DNA of 64,000 nucleotides from Eunapius fragilis (lineage: Eukaryota > Porifera > Demospongiae > Spongillida > Spongillidae), in contig OY811979.1 in assembly GCA_963681505.1 (NCBI GenBank), positions 8,869,311-8,933,310 of the forward strand, in the 5' to 3' direction. Shown piece after piece: positions 47,701-61,573 of the stretch (position 1 is its first letter; each line of letters opens with the position of its first letter). The position numbers and the translations under genes are program-made. Below the pieces are notes generated by a model. It saw only the letters and a list, made by a program, of their open reading frames with translations. It was not told where the DNA came from and did no database searches.

Positions 47701-50700
47701 GTACAGTGAAGACCAATGATGGTACAGTGAAGACCACTGATGGTACAGTGAAGACCACTGATGGTCCAGTGAAGATCACTGATGGTACAGTGAAGACCAC
47801 TGATGGTACAGTGAAGACCACTGATGGTACAGTGAAGACCACTGATGGTACAGTGAAGACCACTGATGGTACAGTGAAGACTACTGATGGTACAGTGAAG
47901 ACCACTGATGGTACATTGAAGACTACTGATGGTACAGTGAAGACCACTGATGGTAAATGATGACCACTGATGGTACAGTGAAGACCACTGATGGTACAGT
48001 GAAGACTACTGATGGTACAGTGAAGACCACTGATGGTACAGTGAAGACCACTGATGGTACATTGAAGACCACTGACGGTACAGTGAAGACCACTGATGGT
48101 ACAGTGAAGACCACTGATGGTACAGTGAAGACCACTGATGGTACAGTGAAGACCACTGATGGTACAGTGAAGACCACTGATGGTCCAGTGAAGATCACTG
48201 ATGGTACAGTGAAGACCACTGATGGTACAGTGAAGACCACTGATGGTACAGTGAAGACCACTGATGGTACAGTGAAGACCACTGATAGTACAGTGAAGAC
48301 CACTGATGGTACAGTGAAGACCACTGATGGTACAGTGTAGATCACTGATGGTACAGTGAAGACCACTGATGGTACAGTGAAGACCACTGATGGTACAGTG
48401 AAGACCACTGATGGTACAGTGAAGACCACTGATGGTACATTGAAGACCACTGATGGTACAGTGAAGACCACTGATGGTACAGTGAAGATCACTGATGGTA
48501 CAGTGAAGACCACTGATGGTACAATGAAGACCACTGATGGTACAGTGAAGACCACTGATGGTACAGTGAAGACCACTGATGGTACAGTGAAGACCACTGA
48601 TGGTACAGTGAAGACCACTGATGGTACAGTGAAGATCACTGATGGTACAGTGAGGACCACTGATGGTACAGTGAAGACCACTGATGGTATAGTGAAGACC
48701 ACTGTTGGTACAGTGAAGACCACTGATGGTACAGTGAAGACCACTGATGGTACAGTGAAGACCACTGATGGTACAGTGAAGACCACTGATGGTACATTGA
48801 AGACTACTGATCGTACAGTGAAGACCACTGATGGTACATTGAAGACTACTGATCTTACAGTGAAGACTACTGATGGTACAGTGAAGACCAGTGAAGACTA
48901 CTGATGGTACAGTGAAGACCACTGATGGTACATTGAAGACTACTGATCGTACAGTGAAGACCACTGATCGTACAGTGAAGACCACTGATGGTACATTGAA
49001 GACTACTGATCTTACAGTGAAGACTACTGATGGTACAGTGAAGACCACTGATGGTACAGTGAAGACCACTGATGGTACAGTGAAGACCACTGATGGTACA
49101 GTGAAGACCACTGATGGTACAGTGAAGACCACTGATGGTAAATGATGACCACTGATGGTACAGTGAAGACCACTGATGGTACAGTGAAGACTACTGATGG
49201 TACAGTGAAGACCACTGGTGGTACAGTGAAGACCACTGATGGTACATTGAAGACCACTGATGGTACAGTGAAGACCACTGATGGTACTGTGAAGACCACT
49301 GATGGTACAGTGAAGACCACTGATGGTACAGTGAAGACCACTGATGGTACAGTGAAGACCACTGATGGTACAGTGAAGACCACTGATGGTACAGTGAAGA
49401 CCACTGATGGTACAGTGAAGACCACTGATAGTACAGTGAAGACCACTGATGGTACAGTGAAGACCACTGATGGTACAGTGTAGATCACTGATGGTACAGT
49501 GAAGACCACTGATGGTACAGTGAAGACCTCTGATGGTACAGTGAAGACCACTGATGGTACATTGAAGACCACTGATGGTACAGTGAAGACCACTGATGGT
49601 ACAGTGAAGATCACTGATGGTACAGTGAAGACCACTGATGGTACAATGAAGACCACTGATGGTACAGTGAAGACCACTGATGGTACAGTGAAGACCACTG
49701 ATGGTACAGTGAAGACCACTGATGGTACGCCGTGACTGCTATATACACCACATGTATGGCTACATGTTACTGATCATATCCATCCTCCCACCATCACATC
49801 TCCCACCATCCCATCCACTCACCACTGGTTTCTGCATGGCTTCATTCAACAACCCCTCTATGACAGTGAGACCTTTATCCTTTGCGATGTCCAATGGCTT
49901 CTTACGATCCTATCATGATGATAAGAGCAAGGAAGAGAGATATTTCATTTCCTTTGAACTCTAAGACACATACATGTATGCATCAGGGTATGCCCATATG
50001 TATCATGGGGGAGGGGGGGGGGGGGGGGGGGCAATGTAAATAAGACCCCTAGCAGGGGAGAGGGGTATATATTTATGCATGAAAGAATATTAATACACCC
50101 TTCTTGCACAGAGATGAGAAATTTAATAACACATCCAAAAGCAACCAATCATAAGAAGCAGCCAGAGTATATGAAATCAAATTAAGTTCAAAGCATGAGA
50201 TTTTGTTATCCCATCCCTAGTCTTATAGGACAAGGGTTTGTTTAGTTGGGGCCATACTGTGCATGTGTGTGCATGTGTGTGCATGTGTGTGCATGTGTGT
50301 GCATGTGTGGGCCATACTGTGCATGTGTGGGCCATACTGTGCATGTGTGTGCATGTGTGTGCATGTGTGTGCATGTGTGTGCATGTGTGTGTGCATGTGT
50401 GTGTGCATGTGTGTGCATGTGTGTGCATGTGTGTGTGCAATGTGTGTGTGCAATGTGTGTGTATGTGTGCGCATGTGTGCATGTGTGTGCATGTGTGTGT
50501 GTGAATATAAGGTCAATATCTCTTACATTGCTCTCAGCTCTGACATTGCTGCCTGCTGTGATCAAGACCTTCACATTCTCAACGTGTCCACCTTCAACAG
50601 CATGCATCAATGCTGTGTAACCCTTCTAAATATAGAACATGGGGAAAAACTATGAGAGGTGTCCACAGAGCTGGCGAGCACACCATCATCACAGCACCAC

Positions 50701-53700
50701 CATCCCAGCACCACCATCACAGCACCACCATCACATCACCACCATCATACCACCACCATCATACCACCACCATCACAGCACCACCATCACATCACCACCA
50801 TCACAGCACCACCATCACATCACCACCATCATACCACCACCATCATACCACCACCATCATACCATCACAACACCACCATCACAGCACCACCATCACATCA
50901 CCACCATCACAGCACCACCATCATACCACCACCTACATACCATCACCATCACATCACCACCATCCCAGTACCACCATCACAGCACCACCATCATACCATC
51001 ACCATCACATCACCACCATCCCAGTACCACCATCACAGCACCACCATCATACCATCACCATCACAGCACCATCACCACTACCATTCTTACCAATATTGTA
51101 ACCATGTCACCATTCCCACCTTGTCACATACCCTCACCTCCACAAAAACCCTGACCTCCTCCCTCACCTCCACACCTTCACATACCCATACCCTCACTCC
51201 ACACACCTCACCTTCATATACCCACTCTTTACCTCCACACCCTCACATACCTCACCACACACACCTTCACACATATCACATCACCTCATCTTGAAGGTCA
51301 ACATTAGCACCAAGCTCCAACAGCTTCACAACAGCATCAGTGCTGGTATCCATGGCAGCGCGTAGCATGAGAGGGGTACAGCCATCACCTCTCCTCTCAT
51401 CCACACCCACACCCGGTGCTAACGTTGGGAGAGGTCCATTGGGTGTGAAAAGCTGTGTTACCTGCACACAAAAGGTTAAAAGTGACCTAATCACACATAA
51501 TTCATCAGCTTATAGGGTTAGGCTTAGGGTCAAGGCTGGTATGAGCCTAGGGTCAAGGCTGGTATGGGCTTAGGGTCAAGGCTGGTATGGGCTTAGGGTC
51601 AAGGCTGGTATGGGCTTAGGGTCAAGGCTGGTATGGGCTTAGGGTCTGGGCTTAGGGTCAAGGCTGGTATGGGCTTAGGGTCAAGGCTGGTATGGGCTTA
51701 GGGTCAAGGCTGGTATGGGCTTAGGGTCAAGGCTGGTATGAGCCTAGGGTCAAGGCTGGTATGGGCTTAGGGTCAAGGCTGGTATGAGCCTAGGGTCAAG
51801 GCTGGTATGGGCTTAGGGTGAGGGTGGCCTAGGTGAGGGTGGGGTGGGCTAGGTGTGGGTGGGCTAGGTGAGGGTGGGCCAAGTGAGGGTACCTATGGGA
51901 ACCTATTTGATGCCCTAGCAATCAATTGAGGCCATCTTTGATACTCAGTGAGGCCACACATAGTAGCTATCCCTCACTGAAACAATGACAAGCAGCTGTT
52001 GCCTGGCAACCATGACATTAACATACACATTCTATAACTTTGTCCTCTTCCTGCTGATAGAGATTAATGACATCATCATGTCTGTCATTCAGCACAGCTT
52101 CCTGGAGAGCAGTTGTACCAGTCTGGGGAAGAGGAGGCAAATGGTTACCATGGACACCATTACCCACCATACCATCACCCCCATCACACTATCACCCCCC
52201 CCCCCATCACCAGGCCATAGGCAGACTTCCCCCTCCACCCTCCAGGGGTGGGGGGCTCATATGTTATTATTGGGACGATAATATTATGCTCCATAATTTC
52301 ATTTTCTTTTTTTTTTTCATGTTTTTAATAACATTCACTATTGGCTACAAAATAAGATGGTTGATATGTCAAACCAAACTTTATCAAACCATCACACCAC
52401 TTAGGATGGATTGAGGACCAAACCATTTAGGATGGCTTGAGGACCAACCAAGATGTCATATTTCTATGGTTCAAAGCCAGTATTAACAAGTCATTGGTTG
52501 TACAAATTAATTAATTAAGAGGTCAGTTGAAATGAATAATAAATTGATATATGTCCAGCGATGTGTTTGAGCATGCATGGACACCTGCATCTGTCACCAT
52601 GATGATCTGTCACTATTACGATCTGTCACCATGACAATCTGTCACCATGACAATCTGTCACCATGATGATCTGTCACCATGATGATCTGTCACCATGATG
52701 ATCTGTCACCATGATGATCTGTCACCATGATGATCTGTCACCATGATGATCTGTCACCATGATGATCTGTCACCATGACAATCTGTCACCATGATGATCT
52801 GTCACCATGATGATCTGTCACCATGACAATTTGTCACCATGATGATCTGTCACCATGATGATCTGTCACCATGATGATCTGTCACCATGAAGATCTGTCC
52901 TTTAATGTGGCCACATTACTCTGGGAACCAGTTTATGAACTACTGACAGAACAAACAGAAGCCACATTCACATGAGGAAGTCTTGCAATAAGCTGTAAAT
53001 ATCTCAATGAATTGCTCTCAATGACTACATGAATAATTGCTCTCAATGACTACACGAATAATTGCTCTCAATGACTACATGAATAATTGCTCTCAATGAC
53101 TACATGAATAATTGCTCTCAATGACTACATGAATAATTGCTACATGAATAATTGCTCTCAATGACTACATGAATAATTGCTCTCAATGACTACATGAATA
53201 ATTGCTCTCAATGACTACATGAATAATTGCTCTCAATGACTACATGTACATGAATAATTGCTCTCAATGACTACATGAATAATTGCTCTCAATGACTACA
53301 TGAATAATTGCTTTGTGTACATGCAAAAGATCTGCAGGTCATGTAATGTGCTAGGGTGGTGGTCATGTAATGTGCTAGGGTGGTGGTCATGTAATGTGCT
53401 AGGGTGGTGGTCATGTACAGTACCGGTCAAAATAAACTTTACGTAATTTATTACGGCGTCTCAGTTCTACGGTGCGACCGTTACCGTGTTGTGACCGTAA
53501 CGTAAACGTACAGTAAAATAATACGCCGCCGTTACAATGAACGGTACGGTATAATTAATGAATTACGATGACACCGTTTTAAAATGAACGGCACACACCA
53601 ATATGATGCCGTAAAAACGTCGAAAATCGTGTACTGGTACTACAAGAAGCTTTTTTTTTCGCTTGAAAGGACTTAATCTATAAGTTTCTAAAATAACGAT

Positions 53701-56260
53701 AGGTGTACCTAGCGAAAACGCGAGGTTAACCTAGCGTTTTTTGATGGTTGAATGCCACTTCACCCGTCTAGTATTCTTTTTAGGTTTTGAAACTACATGT
53801 ACCTCCCCCTGTATTTCTACATCCTTCCATCCCATATGCCATACGCGCGCATCAATGCATCCTTCAATCGCAACCTCTGACCTTTAACTGCTACCTTTGC
53901 ACCTAGTTCTGTAAAACTATACTATTCAAACCCCCACTTGGAGGCGGTGAAAGCCTGCTTCCACACACACGAGAAGACGCCATTTCAGACAATAAAATAG
54001 CAAGGGCTGTGGATTAATCTACCCACAAAGATCGCTAGGTTTACCTAGCGAACGCTTGGTTTACCTAGCGTTAGGTACTTATTCATTAAGGCACCCGAAC
54101 TAGAGAAGCGCTCGTTGCAAGAAGGATTAGTTGCAACGCGGCAAGGTATTCATGGGTTTATTAAGCGGTATGAGGCTACAGGATCCATTGGATGGACTTT
54201 CCGAGGTTGCGCGTATTGTGACTTAGTCAGCGCCGTTCTCAACGAACTCATTACGCTCTTCGTCGATTTCGAGGTGAGTTAGAACGTGCTCCGATACCGT
54301 AATTACGTTCGTTGAAAACTACGATTACGCCGTTATTACGCCGTCCAATTATCGCGAAGGTAACGGCGTAACCGTACAGTCCAATTGGACTGCGAGTCTA
54401 ATAGCGTACCGTTATTAATATCCAACGTTCTACCGCGACGCCGTAATAAATTACGTAAAGTTTATTTTGACCGGTACTGTAATGTGCTAGGGTGTTGGTC
54501 AACGACTGTACACAACTGTAGGTTCATATCCACCCACCCTACCCACCTCACCCCTCACCCCTCACCTACCTCACCCCTCTCACCCACCTCACCCCACACC
54601 ACACCCACCTCACCCACCTCACCCACATCACCCCTCACCCACCTCACCCCTCACCCACCTCACCCACCTCACCCACCTCACCCCTCATCCACCTCACCCA
54701 CCACACCGCTCACCCACCTCATCCCTCATCCACCTCACCCACCTCACCCCTCACCCACCTCACCCACCTCACCCCTCACCCACATCACCCTCACCCCTCA
54801 CCCACCTCACCCCTCACCCACCTCACCCACCTCACCCCTCACCTACCTCACCCCTCTCACCCACCTCACCCCACACCACACCCACCTCACCCACATCACC
54901 CCTCACCCACCTCACCCCTCACCCACCTCACCCACCTCACCCACCTCACCCCTCATCCACCTCACCCACCTCACCCCTCACCCACCTCACCCCTCACCCA
55001 CCTCACCCACCTCACCCCTCACCCACCTCACCCACCTCACCCCTCACCCACCTCACCCCTCACCCACCTCACCCCTCACCCACCTCACCCACCTCACCCC
55101 TCACCCTGGTTAACATTATGTAGTGCAGACGTCAAGCCAAATTTTGATATCTACCAACTTAATTGCAGTGATATAAAGAAGCAAGATAATCGCGGTTCAG
55201 CCAGGCACTGCAACTTCTGAAAGTACATGTAGACTAGTTTGTGTTAGTTTGTCCAGCAATGATTGTGTATCGGAAGGAGGGATGGGTGCAATTGGAGCGT
55301 GTATTTGGAAGCGGGACGAAAAGTTGACCCAATGGGTATACCAATTGTTGGGACTAGTATAATTCATCCTATACACAGCCCCGGGCCTCCCCCATAAACA
55401 CAGCCCCGGGCCTCCCCCCTATACACAGCCCCGGGCCTCCCCCCTATATGTCGCTACATTTAGAGTAACTCCCGCAGAAGGCTCTGGCTTGGATAACAGA
55501 ACACAGTGCAGAATGCGAAATGTAGCATACAGATATGAGTGTGTTATCTATTAAAGGTACCATATGTTGTGACCGTGCTTAATTAACAAAGCTAGTTATT
55601 AACATGTCATAAATGCATCAGAGGTGGAGTGAATCAAAAGACCAGTGGGGGGAGGGCGTGGAGGAGGAGGTGGGGGAGGAGGTGGGGGAGGGGGTGGGAG
55701 GAGCTACAGCAGTGGGGGGAGGGGGTGGGAGGAGCTACAGTACCCAAAGCACCTGATCACAGCATCACCACCCCATCACACCATCACCCCATCACCTCCC
55801 CATCACACCACCACCCATCACCACCCCATCACACCACCATCACACCACCACCACCCCATCACACACCACCTCCCCATCATACCATCACATCACCACCTCC
55901 CATCACCTCCAACACCTCTCACCTTTGAACTCCTTGCTCTCACATTGGCCTGACGTTTTAGCAGCTCAATAATAGCGGTGACATCATCATGAAGAGCAGC
56001 CAACATTAGTGGAGTGTAGCCATTCTGGATGGTAAGTGAATGGGGAAGAGGTGTGGACTTTAACGACTGGGGGCTGGAGAGGAGGAGTGAGCTGGGGAGG
56101 AGGAGAAGGCTGGGGAGGAGGAGAAACAAGGCTGAGTAGGAGGAGAAAGAGGCTTGGGGAGGAGGAGTAAGAAGCTTGGGGAGGAGGAGAAAGGGGGAGA
56201 AACACTTGCCTCATCTTCAGCATTAACATCCTGACGTCTATTCCTGACCTGAGGATTTGC
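43132..56260 (-). CDS. Ankyrin-repeat and coiled-coil protein, at least nine exons
   Basis: Minus-strand exons, all phase 0: 56260-56210, 56024-55923, about 52122-52027, 51461-51285, 50625-50527, 49909-49823, 44575-44375, 43698-43552 and 43371-43132 (stop). The first six give ankyrin repeats ([22 protein letters not shown], broken here only by exon ends; [53 protein letters not shown]). The last three are Ser-rich linker then coiled coil ([53 protein letters not shown]). Ankyrin plus coiled coil suggests a scaffold; partner unknown. The 5' end is missing, probably beyond the satellite at 56520. The first intron begins with GC. An alternative 3' end, splicing on from GTAGGA near 43160 into the ROCO gene, cannot be excluded. 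Confidence 0.8.
43780..44140. repeat. 26-bp minisatellite with CCTAACCCT core
   Basis: Tandem units of CATCACAACCTAACCCTCAC plus CCTTCAC in an intron of the ankyrin/coiled-coil gene. The telomere-like CCTAACCCT is part of a longer unit and does not repeat as a hexamer. Confidence 0.9.
44286..44400. repeat. Tandem 42-bp duplication of an exon end and its splice donor
   Basis: Units start at 44286, 44328 and 44370. The third contains the real end of exon 44575-44375 (GCG|GTGAGT on the minus strand); the other two repeat the end of the exon and the donor downstream in the intron. Confidence 0.85.
45043..49728. repeat. 21-bp satellite, about 220 copies
   Basis: Tandem units containing ACTGATGGTACAGTGAAG plus ACC or ACT, filling one intron of the ankyrin/coiled-coil gene. 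Because 21 is a multiple of three and the unit lacks stops in several frames, it stays open on both strands for hundreds of codons (TVKTTDG on plus, VVFTVPS on minus). Variant units mark larger repeats: GGTAAATGATGACC recurs at 46655, 46822, 47955 and 49140 (a related GGTAAGTGATGACC at 45855), and ACTGATCTTACAG at several places. No sign of a gene. Confidence 0.97.
49990..50525. repeat. TGTGTGCA-type minisatellite and G run
   Basis: A G run at about 50009-50031, then GCATGTGTGT units with GGGCCATACT interruptions at 50240-50510, in an intron of the ankyrin/coiled-coil gene. Confidence 0.9.
50690..51090. repeat. CACCACCATCAYA simple repeat
   Basis: Tandem variants of CACCACCATCACAG and CACCACCATCATAC in the next intron of the same gene, followed by looser CACC-rich sequence to about 51270. 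Confidence 0.95.
51510..51880. repeat. 23-bp minisatellite with GCTTAGGGTC core
   Basis: About 15 units of GGGCTTAGGGTCAAGGCTGG plus TAT. It contains one TTAGGG per unit but is not a telomere repeat. Confidence 0.95.
52590..52895. repeat. 16-bp minisatellite
   Basis: About 19 units of GATGATCTGTCACCAT, with GACAAT variants, in the intron between exons 55923 and 52122. Confidence 0.97.
53005..53312. repeat. 25-bp minisatellite
   Basis: About 12 units containing GAATAATTGCTCTCAATGAC plus TACAT, some shortened. Confidence 0.97.
53336..53417. repeat. 24-bp minisatellite split by a Tc1-like element
   Basis: Units of GTCATGTAATGTGCTAGGGT plus GGTG. The array is cut within a unit at TGTA by the element 53418-54479 and resumes at 54480. 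Confidence 0.9.
53418..54479 (+). mobile_element. Tc1/mariner-like element, decayed
   Basis: Terminal inverted repeats of about 43 bp start CAGTACCGGTCAAAATAAAC and end with the complement. TA flanks both sides (53416-53417, 54480-54481), the Tc1/mariner target duplication. At about 54090-54200 the plus strand, in one frame, resembles the helix-turn-helix start of a Tc1-type transposase ([20 protein letters not shown], then GSIG). The rest of the transposase, including the catalytic DDE/D part, is missing in the 1062 bp. Confidence 0.85.
54525..55105. repeat. CACCTCACCC-type repeat with segmental duplication
   Basis: Variable short units CACCTCACCCCTCACC. Blocks around 54560-54700 and 54835-54980 are near copies. 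The plus-strand open frame from 54385 across the block is a repeat effect. Confidence 0.95.
55365..55447. repeat. 23-bp repeat, three copies, with SmaI-like core
   Basis: Three units of ATACACAGCCCCGGGCCTCC plus CCC. Confidence 0.95.
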
Positions 56261-56519
56261 CTAATATGATAGTCCACCAAATGACCAGGTTAGTATAGCC
56301 CAAGCCATATGACCTATGTATATACCTACTATGCCAGTACATGGGTCGACTATCTGCCTATTCATCACCTGCAACTCAAATGCAAAAACTCTGTAAAAGT
56401 TTTTTAGTATACTGAATTTTCACCTGTATTCATTTGAGTTGCAGGCGATAAATCGGCAGGAAGTCGACCTGTGTATGCCAGCCTTACCATGTCTACTGTA
56501 CAACACAATACCCATTTCC

Positions 56520-59500
56520 TCACCTAATACCTCCATCATTCCCTCACCCAATACCTCCATCATTCCCTCACCTAATACCTCCATCATTCCCTCACCTAAT
56601 ACCTCCATCATAACCTCACCCAATACCTCCATCATTCCCTCACCTAATACCTCCATCATTCCCTCACCTAATACCTCCATCATTCCCTCACCTAATACCT
56701 CCATCATTCCCTCACCCAATACCTCCATCATTCCCTCACCTAATACCTCCATCATTCCCTCACCTAATACCTCCATCATTCCCTCACCTAATACCTCCAT
56801 CATTCCCTCACCTAATACCTCCATCATTCCCTCACCTAATACCTCCATCATTCCCTCACCTAATACCTCCATCATTCCCTCACCTAATACCTCCATCATT
56901 CCCTCACCTAACACCTCCATCATTCCCTCACCTACATGTAATACCTCCATCATTCCCTCACCCAATACCTCCATAATTCCCTCACCCAATACCTCCATCA
57001 TTCCCTCACCTAATACCTTCATCATTCCCTCACCTAATACCCTCACCTAATACCTCCATCATTCCCTCACCCAATACCTCCATTATTCCCTCACCTAATA
57101 CCTCCATCATTCCCTCACCTAATACCTCCATCATTCCCTCACCTAATACCTCCATCATTCCCTCACCTAATACCTCCATCATTCCCTCACCTAATACCTC
57201 CATCATTCCCTCACCTAATACCTCCATCATTCCCTCACCTAATACCTCCATCATTCCCTCACCCAATACCTCCATCATTCCATCACCTAATACCTCCATC
57301 ATTCCCTCACCTAACACCTCCATCATTCCCTCACCTACATGTAATACCTCCATCATTCCCTCACCCAATACCTCCATCATTCCCTCACCCAATACCTCCA
57401 TCATTCCCTCACCTAATACCTTCATCATTCCCTCACCTAATACCCTCACCTAATACCTCCATCATTCCCTCACCCAATACCTCCATTATTCCCTCACCTA
57501 ATACCTCCATCATTCCCTCACCTAATACCTCCATCATTCCCTCACCTAATACCTCCATCATTCCCTCACCTAATACCTCCATCATTCCCTCACCTAATAC
57601 CTCCATCATTCCCTCACCTAATGCCTCCATCATTCCCTCACCTAATACCTCCATCATTCCCTCACCCAATACCTCCATCATTCCCTCACCTAATACCTTC
57701 ATCATTCCCTCACCTAATACCCTCACCTAATACCTCCATCATTCCCTCACCCAATACCTCCATTATTCCCTCACCTAATACCTCCATCATTCCCTCACCT
57801 AATACCTCCATCATTCCCTCACCCAATACCTCCATTATTCCCTCACCTAATACCTCCATCATTCCCTCACCTAATACCTCCATCATTCCCTCACCTAATA
57901 CCTCCATCATTCCCTCACCCAATACCCCCATCATTCCCTCACCTAATACCCCCATCATTCCCTCACCTAATACCTCCATCATTCCCTCACCTAATACCTC
58001 CATCATTCCCTCACCTAATACCTCCATCATTCCCTCACCCAATACCTCCATCATTCCCTCACCTAATACCTCCATCATTCCCTCACCCAATACCTCCATC
58101 ATTCCCTCACCTAATACCTCCATCATTCCCTCACCTAATACCTCCATCATTCCCTCACCTAATACCTCCATCATTCCCTCACCCAATACCTCCATCATTC
58201 CCTCACCTAATACCTCCATCATTCCCTCACCTAATACCTCCATCATTCCCTCACCTAATACCTTCATCATTCCCTCACCTAATACCCTCACCTAATACCT
58301 CCATCATTCCCTCACCTAATACCTCCATCATTCCCTCACCTAATACCTCCATCATTCCCTCACCTAATACCTCCATCATTCCCTCACCTAATACCTCCAT
58401 CATTCCCTCACCCAATACCTCCATCATTCCCTCACCCAATACCTCCATCATTCCCTCACCTAATACCTCCATCATTCCCTCACCCAATACCTCCATCATT
58501 CCCTCACCCAATACCTCCATCATTCCCTCACCTAATACCTCCATCATTCCCTCACCTAATACCTCCATCATTCCCTCACCGAATACCTTCATCATTCCCT
58601 CACCTAATACCTCCATCATTCCCTCACCTAATACCTCCATCATTCCCTCACCCAATACCTCCATCATTCCCTCACCTAATACCTCCATCATTCCCTCACC
58701 TAATACCTCCATCATTCCCTCACCCAATACCTCCATTATTCCCTCACCTAATATCTCCATCATTCCCTCACCTAATACCTCCATCATTCCCTCACCTAAT
58801 ACCTCCATCATTCCCTCACCTAATACCTCCATCATTCCCTCACCTAATACCTCCATCATTCCCTCACCCAATACCTCCATCATTCCCTCACCTAATACCT
58901 CCATCATTCCCTCACCCAATACCTCCATCATTCCCTCACCCAATACCTCCATCATTCCCTCACCCAATACCTCCATCATTCCCTCACCTAATACCTCCAT
59001 CATTCCCTCACCTAATACCTCCATCATTCCCTCACCTAATACCTCCATCATTCCCTCACCTAATACCTCCATCATTCCCTCACCTAATACCTCCATCATT
59101 CCCTCACCTAATACCTCCATCATTCCCTCACCTAATACCTCCATCATTCCCTCACCCAATACCTCCATCATTCCCTCACCTAATACCTCCATCATTCCCT
59201 CATCTAATACCTCCATCATTCCCTCACCCAATACCTCCATCATTCCCTCACCCAATACCTCCATCATTCCCTCACCGAATACCTTCATCATTCCCTCACC
59301 TAATACCCTCACCTAATACCTCCATCATTCCCTCACCCAATACCTCCATTATTCCCTCACCTAATACCTCCATCATTCCCTCACCTAATACCTCCATCAT
59401 TCCCTCACCTAATACCTCCATCATTCCCTCACCTAATACCTCCATCATTCCCTCACCTAATACCTCCATCATTCCCTCACCTAATACCTCCATCATTCCC

Positions 59501-61573
59501 TCACCTAATACCTCCATCATTCCCTCACCCAATACCTCCATCATTCCCTCACCTAATACCTTCATCATTCCCTCACCTAATACCCTCACCTAATACCTCC
59601 ATCATTCCCTCACCCAATACCTCCATTATTCCCTCACCTAATACCTCCATCATTCCCTCACCTAATACCTCCATCATTCCCTCACCCAATACCTCCATTA
59701 TTCCCTCACCTAATACCTCCATCATTCCCTCACCTAATACCTCCATCATTCCCTCACCTAACACCTCCATCATTCCCTCACCTACATGTAATACCTCCAT
59801 CATTCCCTCACCCAATACCTCCATCATTCCCTCACCCAATACCTCCATCATTCCCTCACCTAATACCTCCATCATTCCCTCACCTAATACCTCCATCATT
59901 CCCTCACCCAATACCTCCATTATTCCCTCACCTAATATCTCCATCATTCCCTCACCTAATACCTCCATCATTCCCTCACCTAATACCTCCATCATTCCCT
60001 CACCTAATACCTCCATCATTCCCTCACCTAATACCTCCATCATTCCCTCACCCAATACCTCCATCATTCCCTCACCTAATACCTCCATCATTCCCTCATC
60101 TAATACCTCCATCATTCCCTCACCTAATACCTCCATCATTCCCTCACCTAATACCCTCACCTAATACCTCCATCATTCCCTCACCCAATACCTCCATTAT
60201 TCCCTCACCTAATACCTCCATCATTCCCTCACCTAATACCTCCATCATTCCCTCACCTAATACCTCCATCATTCCCTCACCTAATACCTCCATCATTCCC
60301 TCACCCAATACCTCCATCATTCCCTCACCTAATACCTCCATCATTCCCTCACCCAATACCTCCATCATTCCCTCACCCAATACCTCCATCATTCCCTCAC
60401 CCAATACCTCCATCATTCCCTCACCTAATACCTCCATCATTCCCTCACCTAATACCTCCATCATTCCCTCACCTAATACCTCCATCATTCCCTCACCTAA
60501 TACCTCCATCATTCCCTCACCTAATACCTCCATCATTCCCTCACCTAATACCTCCATCATTCCCTCACCTAATACCTCCATCATTCCCTCACCCAATACC
60601 TCCATCATTCCCTCACCTAATACCTCCATCATTCCCTCATCTAATACCTCCATCATTCCCTCACCCAATACCTCCATCATTCCCTCACCCAATACCTCCA
60701 TCATTCCCTCACCGAATACCTTCATCATTCCCTCACCTAATACCCTCACCTAATACCTCCATCATTCCCTCACCCAATACCTCCATTATTCCCTCACCTA
60801 ATACCTCCATCATTCCCTCACCTAATACCTCCATCATTCCCTCACCTAATACCTCCATCATTCCCTCACCTAATACCTCCATCATTCCCTCACCTAATAC
60901 CTCCATCATTCCCTCACCTAATACCTCCATCATTCCCTCACCTAATACCTCCATCATTCCCTCACCCAATACCTCCATCATTCCCTCACCTAATACCTTC
61001 ATCATTCCCTCACCTAATACCCTCACCTAATACCTCCATCATTCCCTCACCCAATACCTCCATTATTCCCTCACCTAATACCTCCATCATTCCCTCACCT
61101 AATACCTCCATCATTCCCTCACCCAATACCTCCATTATTCCCTCACCTAATACCTCCATCATTCCCTCACCTAATACCTCCATCATTCCCTCACCTAATA
61201 CCTCCATCATTCCCTCACCCAATACCTCCATCATTCCCTCACCTAATACCTCCATCATTCCCTCACCCAATACCTCCATCATTCCCTCACCTAATACCTC
61301 CATCATTCCCTCACCTAATACCTCCATCATTCCCTCACCCAATACCTCCATCATTCCCTCACCTAATACCTCCATCATTCCCTCACCTAATACCTCCATC
61401 ATTCCCTCACCTAATACCTTCATCATTCCCTCACCTAATACCCTCACCTAATACCTCCATCATTCCCTCACCTAATACCTCCATCATTCCCTCACCTAAT
61501 ACCTCCATCATTCCCTCACCTAATACCTCCATCATTCCCTCACCTAATACCTCCATCATTCCCTCACCCAATA
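56520..61573. repeat. 24-bp satellite, first block (about 210 copies)
   Basis: Units of ACCTCCATCATTCCCTCACC plus TAAT or CAAT. Shortened units (TACCCTCACC) at 57040, 57440, 57720, 58285, 59305, 59585, 60150, 60742, 61020 and 61440 mark higher-order repeats. The unit is eight codons and stays open on both strands (MMEVLGEG and IPSPNTSI), a repeat effect. It lies 5' of the last visible exon of the ankyrin/coiled-coil gene. Confidence 0.97.

Noticed and set aside
46706-49132. 808-codon minus-strand open frame (VVFTVPS repeats) and its plus-strand counterparts
   Set aside because: It is the 21-bp intronic satellite read in frame; both strands are open, with no start context, signal sequence or splice support.
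54385-55113. 242-codon plus-strand frame rich in SPTHLTP
   Set aside because: It starts inside a Tc1-like element end and runs through the CACCTCACCC repeat; no independent support.
58275-59312. 345-codon MMEVLGEG-repeat frame and similar frames up to 64000
   Set aside because: The 24-bp satellite unit is eight codons without stops on both strands; a repeat artefact.
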